A stretch of 64,000 nt of DNA from Paenibacillus sp. SY21-1 (GCF_005222705.1 NZ_STGF01000009.1:1-64000); one strand, 5' to 3'; positions 33,875-43,179 are shown, numbered from the stretch's first letter. Notes: generated by a model from the sequence alone, not told the origin. Numbers and translations: made by a program.

Positions 33875-35257
33875 TTACTTCGTCGTTACAAGATCAGCAC
33901 CGACTTTTCTTTCCACGCTTTGAGCATAGTCTTTCATGGCAGCTTCAGGGGAAAGTGAAGCGCTCGCTACCTTTTCCACCATTTCCTGAACGGCCGTGGA
34001 AACTGCCGGGTAATCGGAATTTGTCGGACGGACATGTGTGTACGTAATAAATTCAGCGGCTACACCATACAGCGTGCCCGGTTGGCCTGTGTACTCTGCA
34101 TCGGCCGCAACATCGGTACGAGGTGTCAAAGCGCCGTCCAGCATGGCAAATTCTTTGTTGTGCTCTTTGCTGGTTGCCATTTTGATGAACTCAAAGCCCA
34201 ATTCCTTCTCGTCTGCTTTGGCGCCAACGCCAAGCGTCCAGCCGCCGGACATTGACGTGAAGCCTTGACCCTGTCCGTTCTGCGTCGGCATTTTGGCGAA
34301 GCCGTATACATCAAGCGCTTCCGGCCATGGTTTCCCGCCTGTAGGCGCCCAGTTGCCTGTCAGCCAGTTGCCGTTCAGGGCGATGGCCACTTTGTTGTTC
34401 GGCATCAGGTCCGTTTCAAGAATCTGCCCCGCTTGTGCAGTCATGACTTGCGAAAGTTTAGGTCCCATGCCTTCGGAGTAGATGGTATGAATAAATTCTA
34501 GGGAACTCAGCAAGCCTGGGCTGCCGGTAACCCATTTTCCGTCTTCAAACATCGTATCGTCCGTGCCGTACAGCAGCATTTGCAGCGTCTGCATGGTTGT
34601 AGCTTCTTGACCCGCTTTGCTGGAATTCATCCAGAATGGGATTACATCAGGCAGTTGGGCTTTGATCGTACGCGAAGCGGTCAGAATATCATCCCAGCTT
34701 TTTGGCTCCCATGGCACTGGAAGTCCCGCTTGCTCGAATAATACCTTGTTATAGTAAAGCCCGCGAACGTCGGTGGAGAAGGGGACGCCATAGATTTTAC
34801 CGTCTGTTCCGGTAACGGCAGCCTTGATGCCTTCGTTGAAGTTGCTCCAATCGTCCCATGCATCTACAGCCAGCGGCTCCAGATAACCGGCTTCGCTATC
34901 CGCATTGATCATAAAAGAATCTTCAGCCAGCACTTCAGGCGCCGTTTTTTCATCCATCATTAGAAGCGGAATTTTTGTAGCGTATTGCGAGCCTTCAATC
35001 GGGTTCAGTTCAACCTTGACGCCAGGATTGGCAGCTTCGAAGTCTTCTTTGACGCTAGTCAGCCATTTGCCCCAGTTGTCGGTTTCGTTCCATTTGCCGT
35101 AAGCGACCGTAATGGTTTTTGTAGCGCCTGCGGATGAACCGTTGCTGTTCTCGCCGGAAGTACCCGTGTTGGAGCCGCCAGTATTGTTTGAGCAAGCTGC
35201 CGCAAACAAGGTTACAGCCGCCAGTGATCCCGCCAAAACTGTTTTTCTGATTGTCAT
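33875..35257 (-). CDS. Sugar-binding lipoprotein of an ABC transporter (SBP cluster B)
   Basis: A 460-residue extracellular solute-binding protein. The signal peptide ends with lipobox FAAAC, giving lipidated Cys22, followed by an Asn/Ser/Gly-rich spacer to about residue 45. The family core then runs from TITVAYGKWNETD through the hinge YGVPFSTDVRGLYYNKVLFEQAGL to ALNGNWLTGNW. AAGGGGAG precedes the ATG. It probably captures an oligosaccharide for the two permeases downstream. It is separated by 54 nt from the GH125 gene upstream. Confidence 0.92.
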   Translation of the reverse strand: MTIRKTVLAGSLAAVTLFAAACSNNTGGSNTGTSGENSNGSSAGATKTITVAYGKWNETDNWGKWLTSVKEDFEAANPGVKVELNPIEGSQYATKIPLLMMDEKTAPEVLAEDSFMINADSEAGYLEPLAVDAWDDWSNFNEGIKAAVTGTDGKIYGVPFSTDVRGLYYNKVLFEQAGLPVPWEPKSWDDILTASRTIKAQLPDVIPFWMNSSKAGQEATTMQTLQMLLYGTDDTMFEDGKWVTGSPGLLSSLEFIHTIYSEGMGPKLSQVMTAQAGQILETDLMPNNKVAIALNGNWLTGNWAPTGGKPWPEALDVYGFAKMPTQNGQGQGFTSMSGGWTLGVGAKADEKELGFEFIKMATSKEHNKEFAMLDGALTPRTDVAADAEYTGQPGTLYGVAAEFITYTHVRPTNSDYPAVSTAVQEMVEKVASASLSPEAAMKDYAQSVERKVGADLVTTK

Positions 35258-35311
35258 CCTAATGTCTCCCCTTTGATTGTCTTTTCATTATGACTTGAAG
35301 GTGTTCCTATC

Positions 35312-36622
35312 TTAACGAGCATTCATGCTCGATGGAACCGAATATCCCAGATACGTCAGGATCAATTCGCTGAACAGGGAATTTGCCCAGGAAAACCATT
35401 CGCGGGTATATTCCGCAGGATTGTCCTTATGGAAGCCCTCATGGAGGAAATCGGTGCCGGCATCGGTGCTTTCCAGCACATTCAGCAAATGCTCGATCTC
35501 TTCCTTATTCTGTGAAGTCAGCGCTTGCATAGCTAACGAAATGTGCCAAATGTATCCAGGTGGCGTATGCGGGCTGCCAATTCCCTTGGCTGCGGTACCG
35601 GAATAGTAATAAGGATTTTCTTCGCTTAAAACAAAATTCCGCGTATTGAGGTAGAGCGGATCGTTGAGATCGCAGCAGCCCAGGTAAGGAAGGGACAAGA
35701 GACTAGGCACGTTGGCGTCGTCCATCAGATTGTAGCTGCCACGTCCATCCGTCTCATACGCATATATGGTGCCGTACGTCGGATGCTCAACCGTCGCATG
35801 CTTGACTGTGCCCGCCTGAATCTCGGAACGCAACGTCGCAGCTTGCTTGGCCAACTGTTCATCTTTTAAAATTTCATCCGCGATGGTCGCCATGTAACCC
35901 AGTATAACAACCGCGAACAGATTGGATGGAATGAGGTAACCGTATTCGCAAGCGTCATCGCTGGGCCGGAAGCCCGACCAGGTCATGCCTGTTGGAGCGC
36001 TAGGCGTTCCTTTTCCTTGGTTAGGCAACGTATCCGATGCCGGGCAATCAAACCGCTGAAAGCGATAATCCGATTGCTCATCATGATTCTGCTCCGTTCT
36101 CCACAGCTTCAGGATCATGTAGCAGGCTTCGCGAAAATGATTATCCAGATGATCGGTTCCGCCTGTTGATTTCCATAACAGATAAGCTAGCTGGATAGGG
36201 TAACACAATGAGTCGATTTCATATTTGCGTTCCCAGATCCATGGCGTCATTACCGTATCGTCGCTCTGATGGCCTCTGCCGTCAGCGGTTTCATTAAAGG
36301 CATTGGCATAAGGATCATGCAAAATATATTGAATCTGCTTTCTGACAACGCCTTCAATTATAGCTGCGAGCTCTTGATCTTCCTTGGCCAGAATCAGGTA
36401 GGGGCGAACTTGGGCTGCGGAATCCCTAAGCCACATGGCCGGAATATCGCCTGTGATGACGAAAACGGAGCCGTCTGTTTGCGGCTTCAGCGTCGTGATC
36501 AGCGTATTTGCGTAGCAATTGCCGAACATGCGGGCAAGCTTCGGCCGTTCCTTTAATTTTTCCTCTACTTCCCGAATCAAGCCTTGTACCGATTCCGGCA
36601 GCACTTCTATTGCTCTAGACAT
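35312..36622 (-). CDS. Glycoside hydrolase family 125 exo-alpha-1,6-mannosidase
   Basis: A 436-residue (alpha/alpha)6-barrel enzyme of GH125 (formerly DUF1237). Diagnostic segments include GDIPAMWLRDSAAQVRPY near residue 60, the acidic TPWIWERKYEIDSLCY, GFRPSDDACEYGYLIPSN and the C-terminal PPGYIWHISLAMQA. Known GH125 enzymes release mannose from alpha-1,6-linked chains without a metal cofactor. There is no signal peptide, so it acts on imported oligosaccharide. ATG 36622 has AAAGGGATG; longer frames exist upstream. It is the first gene of the operon with the ABC importer. Confidence 0.9.
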   Translation of the reverse strand: MSRAIEVLPESVQGLIREVEEKLKERPKLARMFGNCYANTLITTLKPQTDGSVFVITGDIPAMWLRDSAAQVRPYLILAKEDQELAAIIEGVVRKQIQYILHDPYANAFNETADGRGHQSDDTVMTPWIWERKYEIDSLCYPIQLAYLLWKSTGGTDHLDNHFREACYMILKLWRTEQNHDEQSDYRFQRFDCPASDTLPNQGKGTPSAPTGMTWSGFRPSDDACEYGYLIPSNLFAVVILGYMATIADEILKDEQLAKQAATLRSEIQAGTVKHATVEHPTYGTIYAYETDGRGSYNLMDDANVPSLLSLPYLGCCDLNDPLYLNTRNFVLSEENPYYYSGTAAKGIGSPHTPPGYIWHISLAMQALTSQNKEEIEHLLNVLESTDAGTDFLHEGFHKDNPAEYTREWFSWANSLFSELILTYLGYSVPSSMNAR

Positions 36623-36667
36623 GTAACACATCCCTTTCAATTAACCGCTTTCATGGTGTTGTTAATG

Positions 36668-36711
36668 ATATTAATATACGTTTTATGATAAGTCAATATG
36701 TTATGTTATAT
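36668..36711 (-). promoter_or_regulatory. Promoter and candidate operator of the GH125 operon
   Basis: On the minus strand TTGACT (36691-36696), a 17-nt spacer and TAATAT (36668-36673) form a good sigma-A promoter. Next to the -35, TATGTTATAT (36702-36711, plus strand) recurs exactly at 38238-38247 ahead of the regulator gene, and may be part of its operator. Confidence 0.6.
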
Positions 36712-36742
36712 TATTTTAATCGTCGGCTTATATCCTATTATG

Positions 36743-36778
36743 CAAAAAAAATCCCTCTTCTATTATAAGAAGAGGGAT
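36743..36778 (-). terminator. Terminator of the GntR regulator gene
   Basis: On the minus strand ATCCCTCTTCT pairs with AGAAGAGGGAT (36751-36761 and 36768-36778), followed by eight Ts. From here to 36979 no gene is seen. Confidence 0.85.
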
Positions 36779-36979
36779 CACCGGCTTAGCAGGAGGCAAA
36801 CTAGCGCAGAATGGCTGCGGTATGCCGATTTAATAGTTGAAGCGGCTGTTAATGCTCGAATAGAAGAATGAGTAAGATTGACCCTTTCGGTCGGCTTCCA
36901 TTTCAACGCGAAACGGTAGCCTCGCCGCCAGAGGACGGCGTCAGCCTTTTACGCTTGATATTGCACCGTGTTTAAGCGA

Positions 36980-38152
36980 TTATTCTGCCTGCTGCGGCGC
37001 CGGGCCCGTTGATTTGCCGAAAATCAGCTCCACATCAAGCGAGATTTTGCTTGGGAGCGGGTCGCCTTCAATCAGCTTCAGCACGTTATGAACCGCAAGC
37101 TGTCCGATTTCCTTCTGATTCTGCCGCAGATGGGTAAAAGAATAAAGAGCAGATGTGTTCGGCGGGCTGTCAAAGCAGATTATCGAGATTTGTGAAGGGA
37201 TGTGCATGCCCATCCCTTCGACCGCTTCCTTGGCGATCAGAGCCAACTCGTATTCCATGGCAAACAGCGCAGTAATGCGCGGATGTTCCCGCAGCATGCT
37301 TTGAATCATTTTGACATTGATCTGGATTAGATCATCTGCCGTTCCGGTTCCGGTCCAACTCATATCCGTCAGCCAGGAGGATCTGTCCAGCAAAATACCG
37401 CCTTCCGCATGCGCTTGCACAAAACCTTCAATGCGTTCCTCGATCGCCACGTTATCCGTTACGCGGGAGGCCAGCAGGCCAATATGGCGGTGCCCGCCTT
37501 GAAACAGATGCTGTACGCCCATGCGGGTTGCAGCAACGTTGTCCGAACTGATCGCCGTTGTATCCGTCCATTTCAAATAACGGTCCACCAGCACATGCGG
37601 AAACTTGTCGATCACAAGCTTGAGTATTTCCGTGCTGAAATTCTGCCCCCGGGTCGGATAAATGATAAGCCCGTCAACGCCGTATTCCCGCAGCATCATA
37701 ATGGCCCGTTCTTCGACGTCCGGTTGACAGAAGGAAATCCGCAGCAGCAAGTAAACGCCCAGTTCCTGAGCCGTCCGCTCCATTTCCGCAAGCATTTCCT
37801 TACCGTAGCTGTCACTAAAATCTTCCATAATCAGCCCCAGCACGATTTGCTTCCTTCGCGAGGAGTCCTCGCTTAATGGCTCATGCTCCTGAAACTGCGT
37901 CGCTTCTGCCGTTTCTCCGGAATTATGCTGGATGACAAAGGAGCCGCGACCAGGCTGTCTCATAATATAGCCATCCTGCACAAGCATATCCAGAGCTTTC
38001 TTGGAGGTGATCCGGCTGACCGAAAACTCCTCCATCAGCTCTTTTTCCGAAGGGATACGGTCGCCTACAGCGTATTCCCCGGTCAGAATTTTGTTTCGCA
38101 GCATCAGATACATCTGCTCATACCGCGGCTTTAAAGATTTTGTGCCTTCCAT
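36980..38152 (-). CDS. GntR/LacI-type regulator (AraR architecture)
   Basis: A 390-residue repressor. An N-terminal GntR winged helix (residues 10-80, IPSEKELMEEFSVSRITSKKALDML) is fused to a LacI-like periplasmic-binding fold effector domain (residues 100-380, IVLGLIMEDFSDSYGKEML, with DGLIIYPTRG and ISIICFDSPPN). This is the AraR architecture. ATG 38152 has GAAGGTGAG upstream. The gene precedes the GH125-ABC operon on the same strand, so it most likely controls that operon and itself; the effector would be an imported mannoside or mannose phosphate. A terminator ends its transcript. Confidence 0.88.
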   Translation of the reverse strand: MEGTKSLKPRYEQMYLMLRNKILTGEYAVGDRIPSEKELMEEFSVSRITSKKALDMLVQDGYIMRQPGRGSFVIQHNSGETAEATQFQEHEPLSEDSSRRKQIVLGLIMEDFSDSYGKEMLAEMERTAQELGVYLLLRISFCQPDVEERAIMMLREYGVDGLIIYPTRGQNFSTEILKLVIDKFPHVLVDRYLKWTDTTAISSDNVAATRMGVQHLFQGGHRHIGLLASRVTDNVAIEERIEGFVQAHAEGGILLDRSSWLTDMSWTGTGTADDLIQINVKMIQSMLREHPRITALFAMEYELALIAKEAVEGMGMHIPSQISIICFDSPPNTSALYSFTHLRQNQKEIGQLAVHNVLKLIEGDPLPSKISLDVELIFGKSTGPAPQQAE

Positions 38153-38706
38153 ACGACTCACCTTCAGCATCTATTTGACTTAAATTGATCATTGCTTTAT
38201 TTCATTTCAGCTTTGTAGTCACTATAGTTTAGTATACTATGTTATATCATTTATGGGAAGGTTGAAGTCGCTTTAATTTCAATCTGACGGCAAAAATAGC
38301 GCTCATTGTTGCTTTATGATGGACTACGCTGGACAGTGCCGCTATTTGATTTTTTGGGGACTATTCTCATGCCCAGCACGAAGCAAACTTATAACGATCA
38401 GCAACTTTGTGCATCCTAAGCATATGCGCTAGACGCGCCCTGGGAAAGAGACCGGTAAACGCCGTAACCCGCAGCACATGGTTGGGGAAGAGCGGCGTTT
38501 GCTTTTGTTGCGTCGGTGCAGGAAAGTGCGCACGGGGCCAACTTTGTTTCTCTAGACCCAAACGGCAACGCTCAGGTAAAATGTGGGTAGCAAAAAGTGA
38601 GAGGGCCAGAGCGATCAACCATCCTTTAGCCCTGCATTTGTATGAGAGACAAACCGCTGGAGGGCGGCGTCAGCCGTTTACGCTTGAAATCAGGTTTGGG
38701 AGGGTG
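38153..38706 (+). promoter_or_regulatory. Long structured intergenic region before the CDF exporter
   Basis: About 550 bp without a credible gene. Near the regulator: TAGTATACTA and TATGTTATAT (38232-38247), a candidate operator. At 38294-38352 an 8-bp stem AAATAGCG/CGCTATTT with T-tracts both sides could terminate either strand. From 38457 a folded leader is likely: AAACGCCG (38457-38464) pairs with CGGCGTTT (38493-38500), and GTGC/GCAC and ACCCA/TGGGT pairings follow (to about 38590). The 3' part (38661-38688) shares a 28-nt motif with 36932-36959. A metal-responsive leader is inferred only. Confidence 0.4.
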
Positions 38707-39618
38707 TTGACACTGAGCCAGTACGATGAAATAAAGCAGGGGGAAAAGGGAGCTTGGGTAAGCATCACGGCTTACCTGGTTCTATCCGCCCTCAAGCTTG
38801 GCGCGGGTTATATGTTCGTTTCGGGTGCGCTGGTAGCCGACGGCTTTAACAACTTGACGGATATTATCGCGTCCGCGGCCGTCCTGATCGGATTGCGCAT
38901 TTCGCAGAAGCCCCCGGATAAGGATCATCCGTACGGTCACTTTCGCGCTGAGACCATAGCGGCGCTTATGGCTTCGTTTATCATGGCAACGGTAGGCATT
39001 CAAGTGCTCATTAGCGCCGTAAAATCATTATTTGCGAACGAGCAGCAGGTTCCCGCCTTGACCTCGGCCTGGATCGCTTTATTCGCGGCGCTCGTTATGG
39101 CCGGGGTTTACATTTATAACCGCAGATTGGCGCTGCGCATCAACAATATGGCGCTGCTCGCGGCCTCCAAAGATAATTTATCCGATGCGCTTGTGAGCAC
39201 GGGAGCGGCGATCGGCATTATCGGCGCCCAATTCGGGCTGCCTTGGCTTGATCCGGTAGCGGCGCTTGCCGTCGGCTTTATTATTTGCAAGACGGCCTGG
39301 GATATTTTTTATAGCTCGACCCACGCGCTTACAGACGGCTTTGATGAAAATGAGCTGTCTACGCTGCGCACAACCATTGCGAAAACCGCTGGCGTTAAAT
39401 CAATCAAGGACATCAAGGCAAGGGTTCATGGCAGCCATGTGTTGATTGATGTGATCGTGCAAGTGGACCCCGCGCTTACGTTAATCGAAAGCCACCGGAT
39501 CAGCGATGCGATTGAGCAGCGAATGAGCCGCAAACACAACATTATGAGCGTGCATGTTCATGTGGAGCCCGATGATGTTGACATTTGCGCAGAGACAGGG
39601 GCCGGACATAAGCATTAA
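38707..39618 (+). CDS. Cation diffusion facilitator, manganese-type (MneP/MneS-like)
   Basis: A 303-residue CDF exporter with six membrane segments and a C-terminal cytoplasmic dimerisation domain (about 210-300) ending in a His/Glu-rich tail. The transport site reads N48-x3-D52 in segment 2 (GFNNLTD) and D156-x3-D160 in segment 5 (KDNLSD), the pattern of Mn(II) CDFs such as MneP, MneS and MntE rather than the His-containing zinc type. The start is uncertain: TTG 38707 is very close to GGGAGGG, and CTG 38713 is possible; homologues begin near this YDEIKQGE. The long upstream leader may regulate it. Confidence 0.85.
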   Translation: MTLSQYDEIKQGEKGAWVSITAYLVLSALKLGAGYMFVSGALVADGFNNLTDIIASAAVLIGLRISQKPPDKDHPYGHFRAETIAALMASFIMATVGIQVLISAVKSLFANEQQVPALTSAWIALFAALVMAGVYIYNRRLALRINNMALLAASKDNLSDALVSTGAAIGIIGAQFGLPWLDPVAALAVGFIICKTAWDIFYSSTHALTDGFDENELSTLRTTIAKTAGVKSIKDIKARVHGSHVLIDVIVQVDPALTLIESHRISDAIEQRMSRKHNIMSVHVHVEPDDVDICAETGAGHKH

Positions 39619-39648
39619 ATAATCGGTAATTGTTTCCAAATTCAACGT

Positions 39649-39812
39649 GAATCGCAAAAATAGAGTCTATAGTCTCTTTTTTTGGTGTGATTCGCTGGTC
39701 TTGGTCGCCTTCTGGCATGTAAACCAAAAATTTCGTTTCTTGAGAATATTGTGATGGAATAGTCTATGTCTATAGGTAGAAGGGCGCCCTTTTTTAGCGG
39801 GGCGTCTTTTTT
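39649..39812 (+). terminator. Two terminator-like hairpins after the CDF gene
   Basis: The first is a long A/T-rich stem (39649-39693) with GAATC/GATTC at the base and CAAAAATAGAG/CTCTTTTTTTG above. The second is GCGCCC/GGGCGT (39784-39805) followed by six Ts. From 39813 to 39963 nothing more is recognised. Confidence 0.55.
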
Positions 39813-39963
39813 GCATTATTTTACAGTGAATGAATACGACCAATGGCTCAAAAGCATGTAAAGCGTCCTAGGAAAGTTGGTCGATGTTTGTCGAATCCTG
39901 CTCCCTTACAATAGGAGCTGTCACGGTAACATCCACATTACATTTTTTGAGGAGGCGTACTGG

Positions 39964-40755
39964 TTGAAGAGAAATGCGAGACAAAAGATGGCGGCAGCGG
40001 TTTTATCGACAACTTTACTATTCGGCACACTGGGGGCGCAGATTGCATCGGCCGCGCAAACGGCGGAGGTACAGTCCGGCGTCAACTTCAGGACGGCACC
40101 TTCCACTTCGGCTAATGTTATTCGCATGCTGAAGAAAGGCGAGAAAGTAAGCGTAGTCGAGCAAACGAATTCATATTGGTATAAGATTACGGACTCATCA
40201 GGAAAATCAGGGTACATATCGACCGCTTCCCAATACATCGAATTGCTTCCTTCTTCGGGCGGCGGCTCCCAGCCTGCGCAGCCGACAGCACCTGCTACAG
40301 GGAATACGAACAATAGCGCGGCGGTGGAAAAAGTCATCGCGGCGGGTATGCGTTATCTTGGAACACCATACGAGTATGGCTCGAGCCGGGCTACGACCGC
40401 AACCTTTGATTGCTCCGATTTTGTCAGACAAGCGTTTCTGGACGGCGTTGCCTTGAAGCTGCCTTCGGATTCCCGTCAACAGGGAGCGTATGTTAAAGCT
40501 AACGGCCCGGTGAAAACGGATTGGCGTCAGCTTAAACGCGGCGATATTATGTTTTTTACGTCTTACAAGGGGACGACGGCTTCAGCTTATAGCGGGATTA
40601 ATAAAGCTACTGCGACGATTACGCATGACGGCATCTATTTGGGAGACGGGAAAGTGCTGCACACCTACTCGCAGGAGAGCGGGGGCGTAACGATCAGCAG
40701 CATTGAAGGCAAGCATTGGGATTACCGGTTCTTGTTTGGCGGAAGCGCGCTTTAA
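39964..40755 (+). CDS. NlpC/P60 cell-wall endopeptidase with SH3 domain
   Basis: A 263-residue secreted hydrolase. A signal peptide (cleavage near 30-31, IASAAQ) precedes a bacterial SH3 domain (residues 36-94, VNFRTAPSTSANVIRMLKKGE). A Pro/Ser/Thr-rich linker (95-118) leads to a C-terminal NlpC/P60 papain-like domain with triad Cys150 (FDCSDF), His221 (ITHDGIY) and His233. Known members cleave D-gamma-glutamyl-meso-DAP bonds in peptidoglycan stem peptides. TTG 39964 with GAGGAGG upstream is the start. It is monocistronic. Confidence 0.92.
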   Translation: MKRNARQKMAAAVLSTTLLFGTLGAQIASAAQTAEVQSGVNFRTAPSTSANVIRMLKKGEKVSVVEQTNSYWYKITDSSGKSGYISTASQYIELLPSSGGGSQPAQPTAPATGNTNNSAAVEKVIAAGMRYLGTPYEYGSSRATTATFDCSDFVRQAFLDGVALKLPSDSRQQGAYVKANGPVKTDWRQLKRGDIMFFTSYKGTTASAYSGINKATATITHDGIYLGDGKVLHTYSQESGGVTISSIEGKHWDYRFLFGGSAL

Positions 40756-40847
40756 CGCCTTAGAAGGGTAGCCAGGCAAAGCGGCAAGCTCGGAAAGCCG
40801 CGCTTGCAGGCTCACAGGAAAGACGGAGGCACTACCTAATGTGCACG

Positions 40848-40895
40848 AAAAAAGACCTCGATTTTCACTGAAAAGTGGAAACGGAGGTCTTTTTC
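40848..40895. terminator. Bidirectional terminator between NlpC/P60 and VTT genes
   Basis: AAAAAAGACCTC (40848-40859) and GAGGTCTTTTT (40884-40894) enclose an inner TTTCACT/AGTGGAA hairpin. Confidence 0.85.
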
Positions 40896-40985
40896 ATGGA
40901 TGAAAGCAAAGCCTACGGAAGGAAACGAGAAGTTACTGTCTAGCCGACGGATACACATAGCCGGCGATGACGCAGGGTTTGGCGT

Positions 40986-41615
40986 TTACGAGCTGACATG
41001 AACGGACTTTGCATCCTCTTGCTCTGCAGCTTGCTCTTCCTTCGAAGCGAGCTCCTTTTTCTTGCGCGAGCGTCTGCGCAACAGCAGATACACGACGATA
41101 ATCGGTACTGCGCCGATGAAGATATATAAGGACACATCCTTGACCATGTTCTCTGCTGCGCGTCCATAGAAGTAGAAGAGCAAGCCGACGACATAAAACT
41201 TTGCGCCCCGTCCCAATGCCGCGTAGCCGATTAACCGCCAGAGCGGAAAGTTCAGGCAGCCGGACAGGATGGTAAACACTTTAAACGGAATAGGCGTAAA
41301 TGAACCGATCAGTATAGCGGCCTCGCCGTTTGTCTGGAATTTTTCGGTTGCCGCGTCGATCCATTGCTTTTTCATAAGCTTGTAGAGGATGGACTTCCCC
41401 ATAATTTTTCCCAAGTAATAGCCGACCGGTGTGCCGAGCAGACAGGCGATATAGCCGACTGTTGCAAGCCAAAGCGCGTTGGCGGGATTGAGCAGGCTTA
41501 GCGACACTTGCAGGAAAAATGCCGGAATCGGAAAAAAAATCGCATCAATGAAGGAGTGTACAAACAAACCCCAAGGTCCAAACTCCTTTAAAAAATCTAC
41601 TACCGACTGAAACAT
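40986..41615 (-). CDS. VTT-domain (YqaA/SNARE-associated type) membrane protein
   Basis: A 209-residue integral membrane protein of the VTT/DedA-related group, YqaA branch. DAIFFPIPAFFLQVSLSLL resembles the re-entrant segment near residue 25, and GSFTPIPFKVFTILSGCLNFPLWRL the second one near 105. The cytoplasmic C-terminus is strongly charged (RRRSRKKKELASKEE). Relatives are thought to flip lipid carriers. AAAAGGAG precedes the ATG. A second, classical DedA is encoded at 58.5 kb. Confidence 0.82.
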   Translation of the reverse strand: MFQSVVDFLKEFGPWGLFVHSFIDAIFFPIPAFFLQVSLSLLNPANALWLATVGYIACLLGTPVGYYLGKIMGKSILYKLMKKQWIDAATEKFQTNGEAAILIGSFTPIPFKVFTILSGCLNFPLWRLIGYAALGRGAKFYVVGLLFYFYGRAAENMVKDVSLYIFIGAVPIIVVYLLLRRRSRKKKELASKEEQAAEQEDAKSVHVSS

Positions 41616-41727
41616 CCCAGGACTCCTTTTCCTTAGCTGACATTACCTATTATATCATACTTATTACGGTTAAAAAGATGATAGGTGTCATGTCTTTTTT
41701 TTGGCAAGGAGCCCGTTTGGCGCAGCG

Positions 41728-43143
41728 CTAGTCCCTGATTTGCCGGCGGGATACGCCGCTTTTGACTGCGGCCGCTGTAACGCATCGTTTGACCTCGTCG
41801 ACGACTCGCGCATTAAACACGCTTGGGATAATATACATTCTGTTCAGCTCGTCCTCGCCGATCACCGAGGCAATCGCCTCGGCGGCGGCCAGCTTCATCT
41901 CTTCATTGATGGTAGATGCCCGGCTGTCCAGCGCGCCGCGGAAAATGCCAGGGAAACAAAGGACGTTATTGATCTGGTTCGGATAATCGGAGCGGCCGGT
42001 CGCGAATACGGCGACGATATCCTCGGCAAGCTCCGGCCGAATTTCGGGCTCGGGGTTGGCCATCGCGAATACGATAGGCTCGGCGGCCATCGTCTCAATC
42101 AGCTCGCGGGTCAGAACGCCGCCTGCGGATACGCCGATAAATACATCGGCGCCGCGCAGCGCTTCGGCCAAGCCGCCGCTGATCCTCTCAGCGTTTGTAT
42201 GCTCCGCATACCACTGCCACATCGTATTCTCATAATGCTTGTCTCGGCATAGGATGCCATCTCGATCGACGCCGATAATATGTTTGGCGCCTCCAGCAAG
42301 CAGCATTTTGGTGCAGGCTGTGCCTGCCGCTCCGATTCCGCAGACGACGATTCGCGTCTGGCCAAGCTTGCGCCCGGTCAGCTTCAGCGCGTTAAGCAGG
42401 CCGGCATACAGAACGACCGCTGTGCCATGCTGATCATCATGGAATACGGGAATGTCGAGCTCCTCCCGCAGACGTCTTTCGATTTCAAAGCAGCGCGGTG
42501 CCGAAATATCCTCCAGATTGATGCCCCCGAAGCCTGGCGCGAGCTGTTTGACGGCGGCGACGATTTCATCCGTGTTCTGCGTATCGAGGCAGATCGGAAA
42601 GGCGTCAACGTCGGCAAATTGCTTGAACAGCATGGCTTTGCCCTCCATCACGGGCATCGCCGCGTAAGGACCGATATTGCCCAGGCCAAGCACGGCGCTG
42701 CCGTCGGATACGACAGCGACCGTATTGCGCTTAATCGTAAGCGTATGCGCCTTCGAGGGCTCTTCGTAGATGGCTTGGCAAACTCTTGCGACCTCCGGCG
42801 TATAGACGCGCGACAAGTCATCCCGATTTTGGATCGGCGTTTTGGGCTGAATCGTAATTTTTCCTCCAAGGTGCAGCAGAAAGGTCCGATCGGAAACATG
42901 GAGCAGCCGAATGCCCGGAATTTCCAGAAGAGCGGAGTTAAGCCGATCGGCCGCACCGGGCTCGGTTACTTTTACCGTTAAGTCGCGAACGCTTTTGTTC
43001 CGGTCTGTATGAATAACGTCAATGGCGACAATATCGCCTCGCACCTGCTCAATCGCAGTAGCCGCTTGTCCGAATCTTGCTATATCCGTATCAATTTCCA
43101 ACCGCAAAATAATCGTCTTCCCGTCAGACAGCTTTGAACTCAT
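41728..43143 (-). CDS. NAD-type malic enzyme with N-terminal ACT domain
   Basis: A 471-residue oxidative decarboxylase of malate to pyruvate. Residues 8-85 form an ACT ligand-binding domain (IILRLEIDTDIARFG), absent from the shortest bacterial malic enzymes, suggesting allosteric control by an amino acid. The malic core follows, with the catalytic Lys in MEGKAMLFKQF, metal ligands in INLEDISAPRCFEIE and VFHDDQHGTAVV, and an NAD-binding GIGAAGTACTKMLL. AAGGAGG precedes the ATG. It is upstream of the VTT gene on the same strand but 110 nt away. Confidence 0.92.
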   Translation of the reverse strand: MSSKLSDGKTIILRLEIDTDIARFGQAATAIEQVRGDIVAIDVIHTDRNKSVRDLTVKVTEPGAADRLNSALLEIPGIRLLHVSDRTFLLHLGGKITIQPKTPIQNRDDLSRVYTPEVARVCQAIYEEPSKAHTLTIKRNTVAVVSDGSAVLGLGNIGPYAAMPVMEGKAMLFKQFADVDAFPICLDTQNTDEIVAAVKQLAPGFGGINLEDISAPRCFEIERRLREELDIPVFHDDQHGTAVVLYAGLLNALKLTGRKLGQTRIVVCGIGAAGTACTKMLLAGGAKHIIGVDRDGILCRDKHYENTMWQWYAEHTNAERISGGLAEALRGADVFIGVSAGGVLTRELIETMAAEPIVFAMANPEPEIRPELAEDIVAVFATGRSDYPNQINNVLCFPGIFRGALDSRASTINEEMKLAAAEAIASVIGEDELNRMYIIPSVFNARVVDEVKRCVTAAAVKSGVSRRQIRD

Positions 43144-43179
43144 AACGGATCAGCCTCCTTATTTTTGCAAAAAAATCCG

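Noticed and set aside
38440..38600. Glycine riboswitch, suggested by ACGCTCAGGTAAAATG
   Set aside because: The CCGAAGGGGCAA core is missing, and a glycine sensor has no reason to control a metal exporter.
38407..38706. Upstream extension of the CDF exporter by 100 residues
   Set aside because: The extension is Cys/Arg-rich without CDF homology, and homologues start near YDEIKQGE; the region is better read as a leader.
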